Assembly: GCA_910589265.1 (NCBI GenBank)
Contig: CAJUTQ010000026.1
Coordinates: 1 to 64,000, forward strand
Length of the DNA: 64,000 bases
Reading direction: 5' to 3'
Source of the DNA: an uncultured Lachnospiraceae bacterium
GTDB taxonomy: Bacteria > Bacillota > Clostridia > Lachnospirales > Lachnospiraceae
This document shows, in pieces, positions 17,070 through 25,243 of this stretch. The notes beneath the pieces were generated by a model. It was not told the DNA's origin. It was given only the letters and a program-made list of their open reading frames with translations, and made no database searches. The translations under genes and the position numbers were made by a program. Positions within the stretch are counted from its first letter, which is position 1. Each line of letters starts with the position of its first letter.

Positions 17070-17576
17070 GTGAATGGGGCAAAACAAAAGATAGAAAAAA
17101 TGATAGAATCTTATGGAAAGTTGGTTTTTTCTATTTGCTATAAGATGACATCTGATTATTTTGCAGCAGAAGACTTGACCCAAGAAACTTTTCTTTCTGT
17201 CTATGGAAATCTAGATGCCTTTGGGGGAGAAAATGAAAAAGCATGGATTTGCAAAATTGCTTCCAATAAATGTTTGGATTATTTAAAAAAAGCAGAGAGG
17301 AGAAGCATTCCAACAGAAAAGGAATACTTTTTGGAAATGGCAAAAAAAGAAGCATCTCCAGAAGAAAAATACGTGGAAGGGGAGGAGAGAGAGAGAATTC
17401 TTGCGTTATGCCGTAGTTTAAAGCCCCCATATGGGGAAATTGCAGAATATTACTATTATAAAGGCATGGGAGTAGAAGAAATTGCAAAGAGACTTGGAAG
17501 AAATAAAAAAACAGTTCAGACCCAGATTTACAGAGCAAAAGCTCTTCTGAGAAAAATATATAGGAGGGAGGAATAA
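17070..17576 (+). CDS. ECF-type RNA polymerase sigma factor
   Basis: A 168-residue group 4 sigma factor. Region 2 includes AAEDLTQETFLSVYGNLDAF. After a short linker, region 4 is seen as YYKGMGVEEIAKRLGRNKKTVQTQIYRAKALLRK, a helix-turn-helix that reads the -35 element. The start is taken at GTG 17070 behind GAGGAGG; an ATG at 17100 would also keep both domains. The zinc anti-sigma gene begins 2 bp after the stop, the standard arrangement of a membrane-signal-responsive pair. The downstream genes suggest an envelope-stress regulon, but the inducing signal is not known. Confidence 0.92.
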   Translation: MNGAKQKIEKMIESYGKLVFSICYKMTSDYFAAEDLTQETFLSVYGNLDAFGGENEKAWICKIASNKCLDYLKKAERRSIPTEKEYFLEMAKKEASPEEKYVEGEERERILALCRSLKPPYGEIAEYYYYKGMGVEEIAKRLGRNKKTVQTQIYRAKALLRKIYRREE

Positions 17577-17578
17577 AA

Positions 17579-17992
17579 ATGGAGGGGCATATTACAAAGG
17601 GTCAGATCCAGAACTATTACAAAAACAACATGGATAACAAAGAAAAGTATAATATGCTAGATCATGTATCCCAATGTGATGGATGCAGTTTAAAGCTTTG
17701 GGAGGAGTTAGAGAAAAATGGATGTGAGATGCCTCCTTTTTTAAAAAGTGAGATAATGGAAAAAATCAAGAAAAAAGAGGAGATATCAAAGTTTCAGCTT
17801 TTATTTTATAGTTTGAAAGTAGGGGCGGCGATTGCTGGGGCCATTATCCTTACCTTTGCTGGCAGCAACATGGAGTCTTTCACCTTTTCTTCAATAGATA
17901 AAATAAATGGGACCTTTTTCCAAGTAAATGACTCCTTTAGGAATTGGAACAGCCAAATATTAGAAAGGACTAGACTTTCTGTCTATGAATGA
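17579..17992 (+). CDS. Zinc-finger anti-sigma factor
   Basis: A 137-residue membrane protein with an N-terminal HxxxCxxC anti-sigma zinc motif (His29, Cys33, Cys36 in DHVSQCDGC), one transmembrane helix at about 80-96, and a 40-residue extracytoplasmic tail. Such proteins hold their sigma factor at the membrane until a signal releases it. It is co-transcribed with, and nearly abuts, the sigma gene. The short external domain has no recognisable sensor fold. Confidence 0.88.
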   Translation: MEGHITKGQIQNYYKNNMDNKEKYNMLDHVSQCDGCSLKLWEELEKNGCEMPPFLKSEIMEKIKKKEEISKFQLLFYSLKVGAAIAGAIILTFAGSNMESFTFSSIDKINGTFFQVNDSFRNWNSQILERTRLSVYE

Positions 17993-18054
17993 AAGAGAGC
18001 CATTAGAAAAATAGGAAATCAATAACAAATAGAAAAAAATAGGAGGTAAAGAAA

Positions 18055-18615
18055 ATGCCAAGAAAAAAAAGTAAATTTTTAACCTTTTGCTTTTCCTTTG
18101 TTCCAGGGTTTGGAGAAATGTATTTAGGATTTTTTAAAATGGGTATAAGCCTTATAGGAATATTCACCTTTTTTTTATTAGTAAGCAGTGTCCTTAATTT
18201 AGGAGTTTTATTTGTTTTTTCGGTTATACCGTGGGCTTATAGTTTTTTTCACTCCAATCATATAAACAGCCTTCCTGATGAGGAGTTTTACAGTATGGAA
18301 GATTACTTTTTATTTCCAATGCAGGAGATTCAAAAGGAGGAATGGGAAAGATTTTTAAAAAAATATAGAAATCTTATATCCATTGTAATGATTTATATAG
18401 GAATTAGTGTTTTGTGGGAAAATTTTTACCGGATGATCCGCTCTTTTCTTCCACAATTTGTAAATAATATATTATCTATGCTAACTTATCGGCTTCCACA
18501 AGTTATCTTTGCTTTAATACTCATTGGAATAGGGGCATGGATGATTCAGGGAAAGAGACAGGAACTGAATAGAATTGAGGAAAAGGAGGAGGAAAAACAA
18601 AAATTCCATTTATAA
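18055..18615 (+). CDS. Small multi-pass membrane protein of the sigma operon
   Basis: This 186-residue protein has about four hydrophobic segments. It begins with a basic stretch and the motif PGFGEMYLGFFKMGISL, which recalls the PG-G-xxYLG turn of TM2-domain proteins. A soluble linker (about 75-105) separates the two membrane halves, and the C terminus is highly charged. It follows the anti-sigma gene by 62 bp with an AGGAGG ribosome binding site, so it is probably part of the same operon and regulon. I do not recognise a specific function; an accessory role in sensing or envelope homeostasis is a guess from context. Confidence 0.7.
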   Translation: MPRKKSKFLTFCFSFVPGFGEMYLGFFKMGISLIGIFTFFLLVSSVLNLGVLFVFSVIPWAYSFFHSNHINSLPDEEFYSMEDYFLFPMQEIQKEEWERFLKKYRNLISIVMIYIGISVLWENFYRMIRSFLPQFVNNILSMLTYRLPQVIFALILIGIGAWMIQGKRQELNRIEEKEEEKQKFHL

Positions 18616-18714
18616 AGCATGATTTGCCTTCCTATGTTATATGATAGATATAGAGAAGGTTGGAAAAGCTTTGGAAAAAGGTGAAGATAGAAAGGGAGAG
18701 GCTTGGATAAGAGT

Positions 18715-19533
18715 ATGACAGAAGTTTGGAAGGCAGTTTTATTTGGAATTGTAGAGGGAATCACAGAGTGGCTGCCTATAAGCAGCACAGGACATATGAT
18801 ATTGTTAGAAGAATTTGTAAAGCTGGAAGAATCAGAGGCCTTTCTGGATATGTTTCGTGTTGTTATCCAGTTAGGCGCCATCTTAGCAGTGATAAAAATT
18901 TTTTGGAAGGAAGCTCTTCCTCTTTCCTTTGGAAGAGTTATAAAGCTGGAAAGGGAGAAGATATCCACTTGGATAAAGATTTTTGTTGCCTGTATTCCAG
19001 CAGCTGTTGTAGGAATAATGTGGGAAGAATGGTTCACCTCTCTGTTTTATAATTATTATACAGTAGCTCTTGCCCTCATTGTATTTGGTATTTTATTTAT
19101 ATTTATAGAGACAAAAAATAAAAATAGGGAACCAAGGGTAAGAAGTCTTCAGGAACTAACCTATCAGGATGCCTTTCTTATTGGGATATTCCAGCTTATT
19201 GCGGCAATTTTTCCTGGGACTTCCCGTTCAGGCGCCACGATTGTAGGAGGTCTATTCCTTGGGGTTTCCAGGACAGCAGCAGCAGAGTTTACCTTCTTTT
19301 TAGCGATTCCAGTAATGGCAGGGGCTAGTATTCTAAAAATAGCAAAATATGGATTATCCTTTTCCGCAGAAGAAATCTTTATGCTTCTGACCGCTATGGT
19401 AACGGCCTTTCTTGTTTCTGTACTTGTTATCCGATTCCTTATGGATTATATAAAGTCCCATAACTTTAAAGTATTTGGATGGTATCGTATTTTTCTAGGT
19501 ATGGGAGTGCTGGCATATTTTATAGTAATGTAA
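18715..19533 (+). CDS. uppP: Undecaprenyl-diphosphate phosphatase (UppP/BacA)
   Basis: A 272-residue integral membrane enzyme that dephosphorylates undecaprenyl diphosphate, recycling the lipid carrier for peptidoglycan and other wall polymers. Both signature regions are present: EGITEWLPISSTGHM near the N terminus and FPGTSRSGATIVGG in the middle, which together form the active site. Overproduction gives bacitracin resistance in other bacteria. The start is put at ATG 18715; a TTG at 18703 lies closer behind the AAAGGGAGAGG sequence and could be used instead. It lies 99 bp downstream of the ECF sigma operon and could be one of its targets. Confidence 0.94.
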   Translation: MTEVWKAVLFGIVEGITEWLPISSTGHMILLEEFVKLEESEAFLDMFRVVIQLGAILAVIKIFWKEALPLSFGRVIKLEREKISTWIKIFVACIPAAVVGIMWEEWFTSLFYNYYTVALALIVFGILFIFIETKNKNREPRVRSLQELTYQDAFLIGIFQLIAAIFPGTSRSGATIVGGLFLGVSRTAAAEFTFFLAIPVMAGASILKIAKYGLSFSAEEIFMLLTAMVTAFLVSVLVIRFLMDYIKSHNFKVFGWYRIFLGMGVLAYFIVM

Positions 19534-19561
19534 GGGAAAAATCGAACAAAATCTTGAAAAG

Positions 19562-19590
19562 TTGACAAATTATAGAAGAAAAGTTATAAT
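19562..19590 (+). promoter_or_regulatory. Perfect-consensus promoter of the MarR-efflux locus
   Basis: TTGACA (19562-19567) and TATAAT (19585-19590) are separated by exactly 17 bp, which matches the sigma-A consensus in full. Transcription would start near 19597, inside the first operator. The MarR gene begins 286 bp later, an unusually long leader. Confidence 0.85.
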
Positions 19591-19592
19591 AC

Positions 19593-19619
19593 TTAACAGT
19601 GTTAAATTAACGTTGTTAA
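19593..19619 (+). promoter_or_regulatory. Tandem MarR-type operators
   Basis: TTAACAGTGTTAA (19593-19605) is a perfect dyad. TTAACGTTGTTAA (19607-19619) is its near copy, one base further on. They cover the predicted transcription start directly behind the -10 element, and the wider sequence forms an 18-bp imperfect dyad. The MarR protein encoded at 19883 is the obvious candidate to bind here and repress its own operon. Confidence 0.75.
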
Positions 19620-19626
19620 GTATTCT

Positions 19627-19696
19627 TTTTTATATCATAGGAAATACTTTGTTACTGTGAAGTGATAAATTTTACAACTTTCCTATGATATAAAAA
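19627..19696 (+). repeat. 18-bp perfect palindrome in the leader
   Basis: Arms at 19627-19644 and 19679-19696 are perfect reverse complements around a 34-nt loop. In RNA this would be a long stable hairpin early in the leader. It may be a regulatory structure, or a small palindromic mobile-element remnant placed between promoter and gene. Confidence 0.7.
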
Positions 19697-19700
19697 TATT

Positions 19701-19766
19701 ATGCGCACTCATGCAAAAGGTAGGATGTTGCTAAGGCGGCTACACTCGGCGCTGCAAAGTGTTTAA
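19701..19766 (+). CDS. Possible 21-codon leader peptide
   Basis: An ATG directly after the palindrome opens a 21-codon frame ending in TAA. The predicted peptide is strongly basic, with MLLRRLHSALQ in its second half. No clear Shine-Dalgarno sequence precedes it, which counts against efficient translation. It matters because its stop overlaps the region that can pair into the U8 terminator, the layout expected for ribosome-mediated attenuation. This is a prediction from position only. Confidence 0.35.
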   Translation: MRTHAKGRMLLRRLHSALQSV

Positions 19767-19823
19767 GTCCCTCATGATTGAGGGGATGGAGAGCTATGTG
19801 GGCTTGCTCACTTTGTTTTTTTT
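19755..19823 (+). terminator. Intrinsic terminator/attenuator in the MarR leader
   Basis: CAAAGTG (19755-19761) pairs with CACTTTG (19809-19815) around an inner CCCTCA-TGAT-TGAGGG hairpin, and eight T residues follow at 19816-19823. It lies upstream of the MarR gene, not after one, so it would act as an attenuator. ACACT (19743-19747) can pair with AGTGT (19758-19762) and would break the terminator stem. Confidence 0.5.
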
Positions 19824-19882
19824 AGTAAGAAAGTTTTTGGAATAAAAAGGAAGGGATAGCACTATGGTGAAGAGGAGGAGAA

Positions 19883-20335
19883 ATGAGTTTGTCTGAGCAA
19901 AGTTTTATACATCCTTTGCAAGAGGTGATGTCAAGGTTTGGAAAATATCCCATTGGAATGCTTTTTGACACCTTGTCTCAGGGAGAATTTTTTATGTTGG
20001 TAAAAATAGACTGTCTGGAAGGGGAAGAAGGAGAAGTAAGTATCACGGAACTTACCAATTTTTGCCATGTATCTATGCCTGCAGTATCAAGAATGCTTCA
20101 CTCTATGGAAAAGAAGGGATATTTGGAAAGATATGCTTCCAGGAAGGACAAGCGTACGACGTTTGTAAAATTAACAGATTTGGGGAAAACTTATAAAGAA
20201 GAAGCCCAAAAAAAGGTGACGAAATTTATAGAAAAAGTTTCAAAACAAATGGGAGAAGAGAAGATGAGACAGTTTACAAAGCTGTTTTGGGAGTTTGTAG
20301 ATATGATGGAGTTAGAAATGAAAAACATACGTTAA
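19883..20335 (+). CDS. MarR-family transcriptional regulator of the efflux locus
   Basis: A 150-residue winged-helix regulator. The HTH (VSITELTNFCHVSMPAVSRMLHSMEKKGY) and the wing (RYASRKDKRTTFVKLTDLG) occupy about 50-105, flanked by dimerisation helices. It heads a run with an RND adaptor, an RND pump and a MATE transporter. MarR proteins of such loci usually repress their own operon until a drug or phenolic ligand binds. The tandem TTAACA dyads at the promoter are the likely operators. The start ATG follows an AGGAGGAG ribosome binding site. Ligand unknown. Confidence 0.9.
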   Translation: MSLSEQSFIHPLQEVMSRFGKYPIGMLFDTLSQGEFFMLVKIDCLEGEEGEVSITELTNFCHVSMPAVSRMLHSMEKKGYLERYASRKDKRTTFVKLTDLGKTYKEEAQKKVTKFIEKVSKQMGEEKMRQFTKLFWEFVDMMELEMKNIR

Positions 20336-20460
20336 AAAATGTGAGAAAAAGGTCTAGGTCAAAATACAAGAACTTCGAAATCTCACACTTGGTTTACGCG
20401 TACTTTCAAAGGTGGTAAGTCTATGAAATATGGAAAAAAGAAGAAAGGAACGAAAGCAGC

Positions 20461-22203
20461 ATGAAAAAGTGGATAGGGAAAACAGGAATTTTTCTCTTGT
20501 CAACGAGTATAGTCTTGTCTGGCTGTGGCAGGAAGAAGGCGGAGGATGGGACAGAGGAACAGAGCACAGAAATTTTTGTAACAGTAGATGAACCATCTCG
20601 CCATACCATTGTGCAAAATGGGGAATTTATTGGGATGCTTGTGCCAGAGGAGCAGACAGTCATTGTCCCCAAAATGTCTGGGGAAGTGACAAACACCTAT
20701 TTTGAAGTAGGGGATGTGGTAGAAAGGGGAGATTTGCTTTTTACAATGGATGATTCCGCAGCGAAGCTTCAGCTTCAGAATGCAGAGGCTACTTATCAAT
20801 CTGCTCAAGCAGGAGCAGCTCAGCAGCTTGGGGGACTGGAACTTCAAATGGCCCAAGCTCAAAATAGCTTAGAGTCTGCAAGAAGCGGGGTGCAGTCTGC
20901 AGAAAATGGGATTTACAGCGCGATTGATGGATTTGACAGTGTAAAAAAACAGAGGGAAGATCTAGAAGGGAATTTGTCAGATGTGGAGCGAGCCAGAAAT
21001 GATGCAGAAGAATACTACCGTACATTAAGCGCTTTAAGTGGACGGCTCAATGCTTTAAGGGGGAAAATTGATCAGTTTAATCAGACAGAGGATGTTCAAA
21101 CAAAAATAGGATTGGCTAGTGAGATTGCTGCTATGTTAGGTACAGATACAGCTGGAATTGGTCTAAGTTCTGGAAGTATAGAAGATATTTCTGGGAGTAC
21201 ACAGATTGACTCCACAGTATGTACTGTAAAATTTGAGAGGGAAAATTTAACAAGTATGGGCTTGACAATTGCTGGGCTTGATTCTGCCATGACATCGGCA
21301 AAAAGCGCTTTTGACACTGCAAGCAGCAGTTACACTCAAATGAAAGGAAGCATAGGAACTTTAGAATCCCAGGAAGATAGTTTAGAGAGATCCAAAACGT
21401 CAGCATACATAGGCTACGATCAAGCAGTGTCAGGGGAGGCCTTAGCTCAGAAAAATTATGAGTATACAAGGGATTATACTGTGCCTGGGACAACCGTTAC
21501 CGTCCAGTCCCAGTTAATTCAAGCTGAAATTGCTGTAAAAACAGCAAAAATGCAGCTGGATTATACCCAGGTGAGAACACCAGTCAGTGGAAAAATTGAG
21601 AGCATCCATGTGGATCAGTATGGAATGGCCCAGGCAGGTTCTCCTGCTTATGTTATTACAAATACAAATGCTGTCATGGCAAATTTTAAAGTATCGGATA
21701 CCGTCAAAGAGCATTTGTCTGTGGAACAGAAAATTATTGTGGAAAAAGGTCAAAAAACCTATAGTGGATATATAACAGAAATCGGTGAGAACGTCGATGC
21801 CCAGAGTGGACTTTTTCTAGTGAAGGCTATGGTAGAGGGAGATACTTCTTCCTTATACAGCGGCGCCTCTATAAAACTTGTCATGGAAACAGACAAGGCA
21901 GAGAATGCCATTACCCTGCCCATTGGATATATTTATTATGAAGGGGGTTCTCCTTTTGTCTATTGCATGGAAAATGGAAAGGCAATAAAAACGTATATTG
22001 AAACAGGCTTATTTAATGATGAAGTAATGGAAGTAGTATCAGGATTACGAGAAGATAGCAAAGTGATCTCTTCTTGGTCCCCTCAGCTTCGGGATGGAGC
22101 AGAAGTATTTACAGAAAAGGAAGAAATGTTTAACAACGTTTTGCCAAAGGCAGGGGAAGCAGAAGTGATTTTGGCAAGGCAGGAGGACAAAGGCTATGAG
22201 TAA
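20461..22203 (+). CDS. RND efflux adaptor lipoprotein (HlyD/MFP family)
   Basis: This 580-residue adaptor has a signal peptide ending in a lipobox (VLSGC, Cys22), so it should be anchored to the outer face of the cytoplasmic membrane. A split biotinyl-lipoyl domain (TVIVPKMSGEV near 70 and VRTPVSGKI near 375) brackets an unusually long helical hairpin of about 280 residues rich in Ala, Gln and Ser. A beta-barrel domain and a membrane-proximal domain follow. It overlaps the RND pump gene by 8 bp, so the two form one transporter. No TolC-type channel is encoded nearby, as expected for a cell with one membrane. Confidence 0.9.
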   Translation: MKKWIGKTGIFLLSTSIVLSGCGRKKAEDGTEEQSTEIFVTVDEPSRHTIVQNGEFIGMLVPEEQTVIVPKMSGEVTNTYFEVGDVVERGDLLFTMDDSAAKLQLQNAEATYQSAQAGAAQQLGGLELQMAQAQNSLESARSGVQSAENGIYSAIDGFDSVKKQREDLEGNLSDVERARNDAEEYYRTLSALSGRLNALRGKIDQFNQTEDVQTKIGLASEIAAMLGTDTAGIGLSSGSIEDISGSTQIDSTVCTVKFERENLTSMGLTIAGLDSAMTSAKSAFDTASSSYTQMKGSIGTLESQEDSLERSKTSAYIGYDQAVSGEALAQKNYEYTRDYTVPGTTVTVQSQLIQAEIAVKTAKMQLDYTQVRTPVSGKIESIHVDQYGMAQAGSPAYVITNTNAVMANFKVSDTVKEHLSVEQKIIVEKGQKTYSGYITEIGENVDAQSGLFLVKAMVEGDTSSLYSGASIKLVMETDKAENAITLPIGYIYYEGGSPFVYCMENGKAIKTYIETGLFNDEVMEVVSGLREDSKVISSWSPQLRDGAEVFTEKEEMFNNVLPKAGEAEVILARQEDKGYE

Positions 22204-25200
22204 ATTGACAAAGCTGGCGTTAAACCGTCCTGTGTCAACGGTCATTTTAATTATGGGGATTATTATATTTGGTTTTTCTTCCATAGCAGGTTTGAACATG
22301 CAGCTTATTCCTGATATGGAGATGCCAATGCTCATTGTCACAACTATTTATCCCCAGGCAGGTCCAGAGGAAGTAGAGCGGTTAGTGACCCAGAAAATTG
22401 AAGGAGCAGGGGGAACTATTGGAGGTCTTAATTCTATTGAATCTTCCTCCAGTGAAAATCTTTCCTTAGTTATTTTTCAGTTTGAATATGGAACAAATAT
22501 GGATGATGCTTATTTAGACTTACAGGAAGATATCCAGCAAGTAAAAAATGACCTTCCAGAAAGTGCCCTCTCTCCTACCATTGTTTCTTTAGATGTCAAT
22601 GCCATGGACTCTATGGGATTATCTTTAACGGCAGAGGGAGATATAGATTTGCTGACTTTTGCAAGAGACGAGATCGAGACAGAGCTGCGTAAAATTACAG
22701 CAGTAGCGGATGTGAGCATATCAGGAGGGCAGGAAGAGTATATTAGCATTGAACTCATGCAAGAAAAATTAAGCCAATATGGACTTACAATGAATAGTAT
22801 TGCAGGCTATATATCTGCTGCCAACTTTACTATACCTGCAGGTACTATTGACCACGGCAATCAGCAATTAAACTTAAGTTCTAACATAGAATATAATACA
22901 GTAGAACAGCTTTCCCTCGTGCCTATAACGACAGCAAGTGGGGAATTAATCCGCCTTTTGGATGTGGCCAATGTATATTATAGTGTAAAAGATGCAGAAA
23001 GTGTAAGCCGTTACAATGGAAAGGACAATATTGGAATTAACATACAGAAACGCCAAAATGCCAGTGCCATTACTTTGTCAGAAAAAGTAGAAAAAGTTGT
23101 GGAACAAATAAACAAAAATAATCCAGGAATTCATTTACAAATTTTTTATGACAGCAAAGATGCTATCCTTTCATCTTTAAAATCTGTAGGAGAGACATTG
23201 ATTCTTGGAATTGTTTTATCCATGGCCGTTTTGTTTGTATTTTTTGGAGATTTAAAGGGAAGTCTTATTGTAGGCAGCTCCATGCCCATTTCCCTTCTAG
23301 TCACCTTTATTTTAATGAGGGCCATGGGATATTCTTTAAATATTGTTACAATGGGTTCTCTCGTCATTGGCATTGGTATGATGGTAGATAACTCCATTGT
23401 CGTATTGGAAATCTGTTTTCGAAAAAGAGAGGAACAACTGGATTATAAAGAGGCTGCCTACGAAGGGGTAAAGATGGTAGCCAATTCCATATCCGCATCC
23501 ACCTTAACAACCATTGTTGTATTTTTTCCTTTGGCAGTATTAAAGGGTCTGTCTGGACAGATGTTCAGTCAGTTAGGTTTTACAATTATTTTTTCCTTAG
23601 TGGCTTCTCTTATTTCTGCTTTGACATTAGTCCCCTTGTTTTTTTTCAAGTACCGGCCAAAGGAAAAAACCCAAGCTCCTATATCAAAATTTGTCGCAAG
23701 GCTATCTGTCCTATATGGATATGCTTTGGAAAGGGTATTAAATAGAAAAATCTTTGTTGCCCTTTTATCCATAGGAATTTTTGGACTATCTATTTATTTG
23801 GCAACATGGATTAATGTGGAGTTAATGCCTCAAACAGATGAAGGGCAAATTACTTTAGCGGTGACCTTTCGCCCTAATCTCCAATTGGAGGAAAAGGACA
23901 AGGTGCTTAGAGAGCTGGAAGAATTTGTAGGAAAGGACAAGGATGTAGAGACATATAGTTTAAGCAGCTCCGGGGCCTCTTCCAATGGAACCGTTACGGC
24001 TTATTTGCGCAAAGAACGCAGTAGAGGAACATTAGATATTGTGGACGAGTGGAGCCGCCAACTAAATAATTTTGAAACGTGTCAGATATCTATTAGTTCA
24101 ACCTCCTCTTCCATGATGTCTGTAGGAGGGAATACAACAGAGATTGATTTACAAGCTTCCAATTTGGAAGTATTAAAAGAAGCTTCCAGACAGGTGGAAG
24201 AAGCTATGAGGAGTACAAAGGGAGTGCTGTCCGTTACAGCATCTATGTCGGATACAGGAACAAAAGCAGAAGTAATGATTGATCCAATGAAAGCTATTAA
24301 TGCAGGGTTTACTCCAGCCCAGGTAGCTTCTCTTTTATATACAACAATGACTGGACAGGAAGTACTTACAGTGGATGCAAATAACAAGGATTATTCCGTC
24401 ATTTTAGAATATCCAAGAGGTCAGTATGGTTCTGTCCATGAGTTGGGAAGTCTTTCTTTTGCCAGTCCTAAAGGGACGATGGTTCCCCTCCTGGATATGG
24501 CTAACATTGAATATTCTGATACCCCTCAGACAATACAGAGGAGAGAAGGACAGTATTTAGCTACTATAATAGCTAATTTGTCCAATGAGGAAAAGTTTAC
24601 AGCCCCAGACATTATTCAGGAGAAAGTAGATGGGCTGACCTTTCCAAAAGGGGTAGAGCAGGGAGTTAGCGCTTATGTAGAAATGCAAAATGAAGAGTTT
24701 CTGGCATTAGGACTTGCCATTGCCACAGCAGTTATTTTAGTTTTTATGGTTATGGCTATGCAGTTTGAATCATTGCGGTTTTCAGGAATGGTTATGATCT
24801 GTATTCCTTTTAGCCTTATTGGATCGGTTTTTTTGTTATTCATTTCCCAAAGTACATTTAGTATGGTTTCTTTGATGGGATTTTTAATGCTTGTGGGAAC
24901 AGTTGTAAACAATGGGATTTTATATGTGGATACGACAAATCAGTTTCGTGAGACAATGGATGTAGAGACGGCCCTTATAGAAACAGGAAAGTCTAGACTA
25001 CGGCCTATTCTTATGACTACCTTGACGACGGTACTTTCTATGCTTCCTCTTTGCTTTGGCATTGGAGATAATGGGCAGATGATGCAGGGAATGGCTGTGG
25101 TCATAGTAGGAGGTCTCACTGCGTCTACTATTTTGACGTTATTTTTGCTCCCTACTTTTTATCTTATTATTCATAAAAAGAAGAAAAATGAAATGATGGT

Positions 25201-25210
25201 CGTTGAATAA
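22196..25210 (+). CDS. RND-family (AcrB-like) efflux pump
   Basis: A 1004-residue pump of the hydrophobe/amphiphile RND type. It has an N-terminal membrane helix, two large extracytoplasmic loops, and two groups of six membrane helices typical of a duplicated fold. GIGMMVDNSIVVLE in the first half contains the acidic residue of helix 4 needed for proton transfer; the corresponding segment in the second half is MLVGTVVNNGILYVD. The start overlaps the adaptor gene. The substrate could be drugs, lipids or host compounds such as bile acids, and the sequence does not decide. The length is near the usual 1000-1050. Confidence 0.92.
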   Translation: MSKLTKLALNRPVSTVILIMGIIIFGFSSIAGLNMQLIPDMEMPMLIVTTIYPQAGPEEVERLVTQKIEGAGGTIGGLNSIESSSSENLSLVIFQFEYGTNMDDAYLDLQEDIQQVKNDLPESALSPTIVSLDVNAMDSMGLSLTAEGDIDLLTFARDEIETELRKITAVADVSISGGQEEYISIELMQEKLSQYGLTMNSIAGYISAANFTIPAGTIDHGNQQLNLSSNIEYNTVEQLSLVPITTASGELIRLLDVANVYYSVKDAESVSRYNGKDNIGINIQKRQNASAITLSEKVEKVVEQINKNNPGIHLQIFYDSKDAILSSLKSVGETLILGIVLSMAVLFVFFGDLKGSLIVGSSMPISLLVTFILMRAMGYSLNIVTMGSLVIGIGMMVDNSIVVLEICFRKREEQLDYKEAAYEGVKMVANSISASTLTTIVVFFPLAVLKGLSGQMFSQLGFTIIFSLVASLISALTLVPLFFFKYRPKEKTQAPISKFVARLSVLYGYALERVLNRKIFVALLSIGIFGLSIYLATWINVELMPQTDEGQITLAVTFRPNLQLEEKDKVLRELEEFVGKDKDVETYSLSSSGASSNGTVTAYLRKERSRGTLDIVDEWSRQLNNFETCQISISSTSSSMMSVGGNTTEIDLQASNLEVLKEASRQVEEAMRSTKGVLSVTASMSDTGTKAEVMIDPMKAINAGFTPAQVASLLYTTMTGQEVLTVDANNKDYSVILEYPRGQYGSVHELGSLSFASPKGTMVPLLDMANIEYSDTPQTIQRREGQYLATIIANLSNEEKFTAPDIIQEKVDGLTFPKGVEQGVSAYVEMQNEEFLALGLAIATAVILVFMVMAMQFESLRFSGMVMICIPFSLIGSVFLLFISQSTFSMVSLMGFLMLVGTVVNNGILYVDTTNQFRETMDVETALIETGKSRLRPILMTTLTTVLSMLPLCFGIGDNGQMMQGMAVVIVGGLTASTILTLFLLPTFYLIIHKKKKNEMMVVE

Positions 25211-25243
25211 AAATTTTTACATGGAAAGGCATGGTTGTTTTCT

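Noticed and set aside
19627..19823. Leader structure as an IS200/IS605-type remnant with guide-RNA-like end
   Set aside because: The palindrome and structured tail look suggestive, but no transposase fragment or recognisable element end could be shown.
20340..20387. 7-bp inverted repeat (TGTGAGA/TCTCACA) between the MarR and adaptor genes
   Set aside because: Short arms with a 34-nt loop and no U-tract are easily expected by chance.
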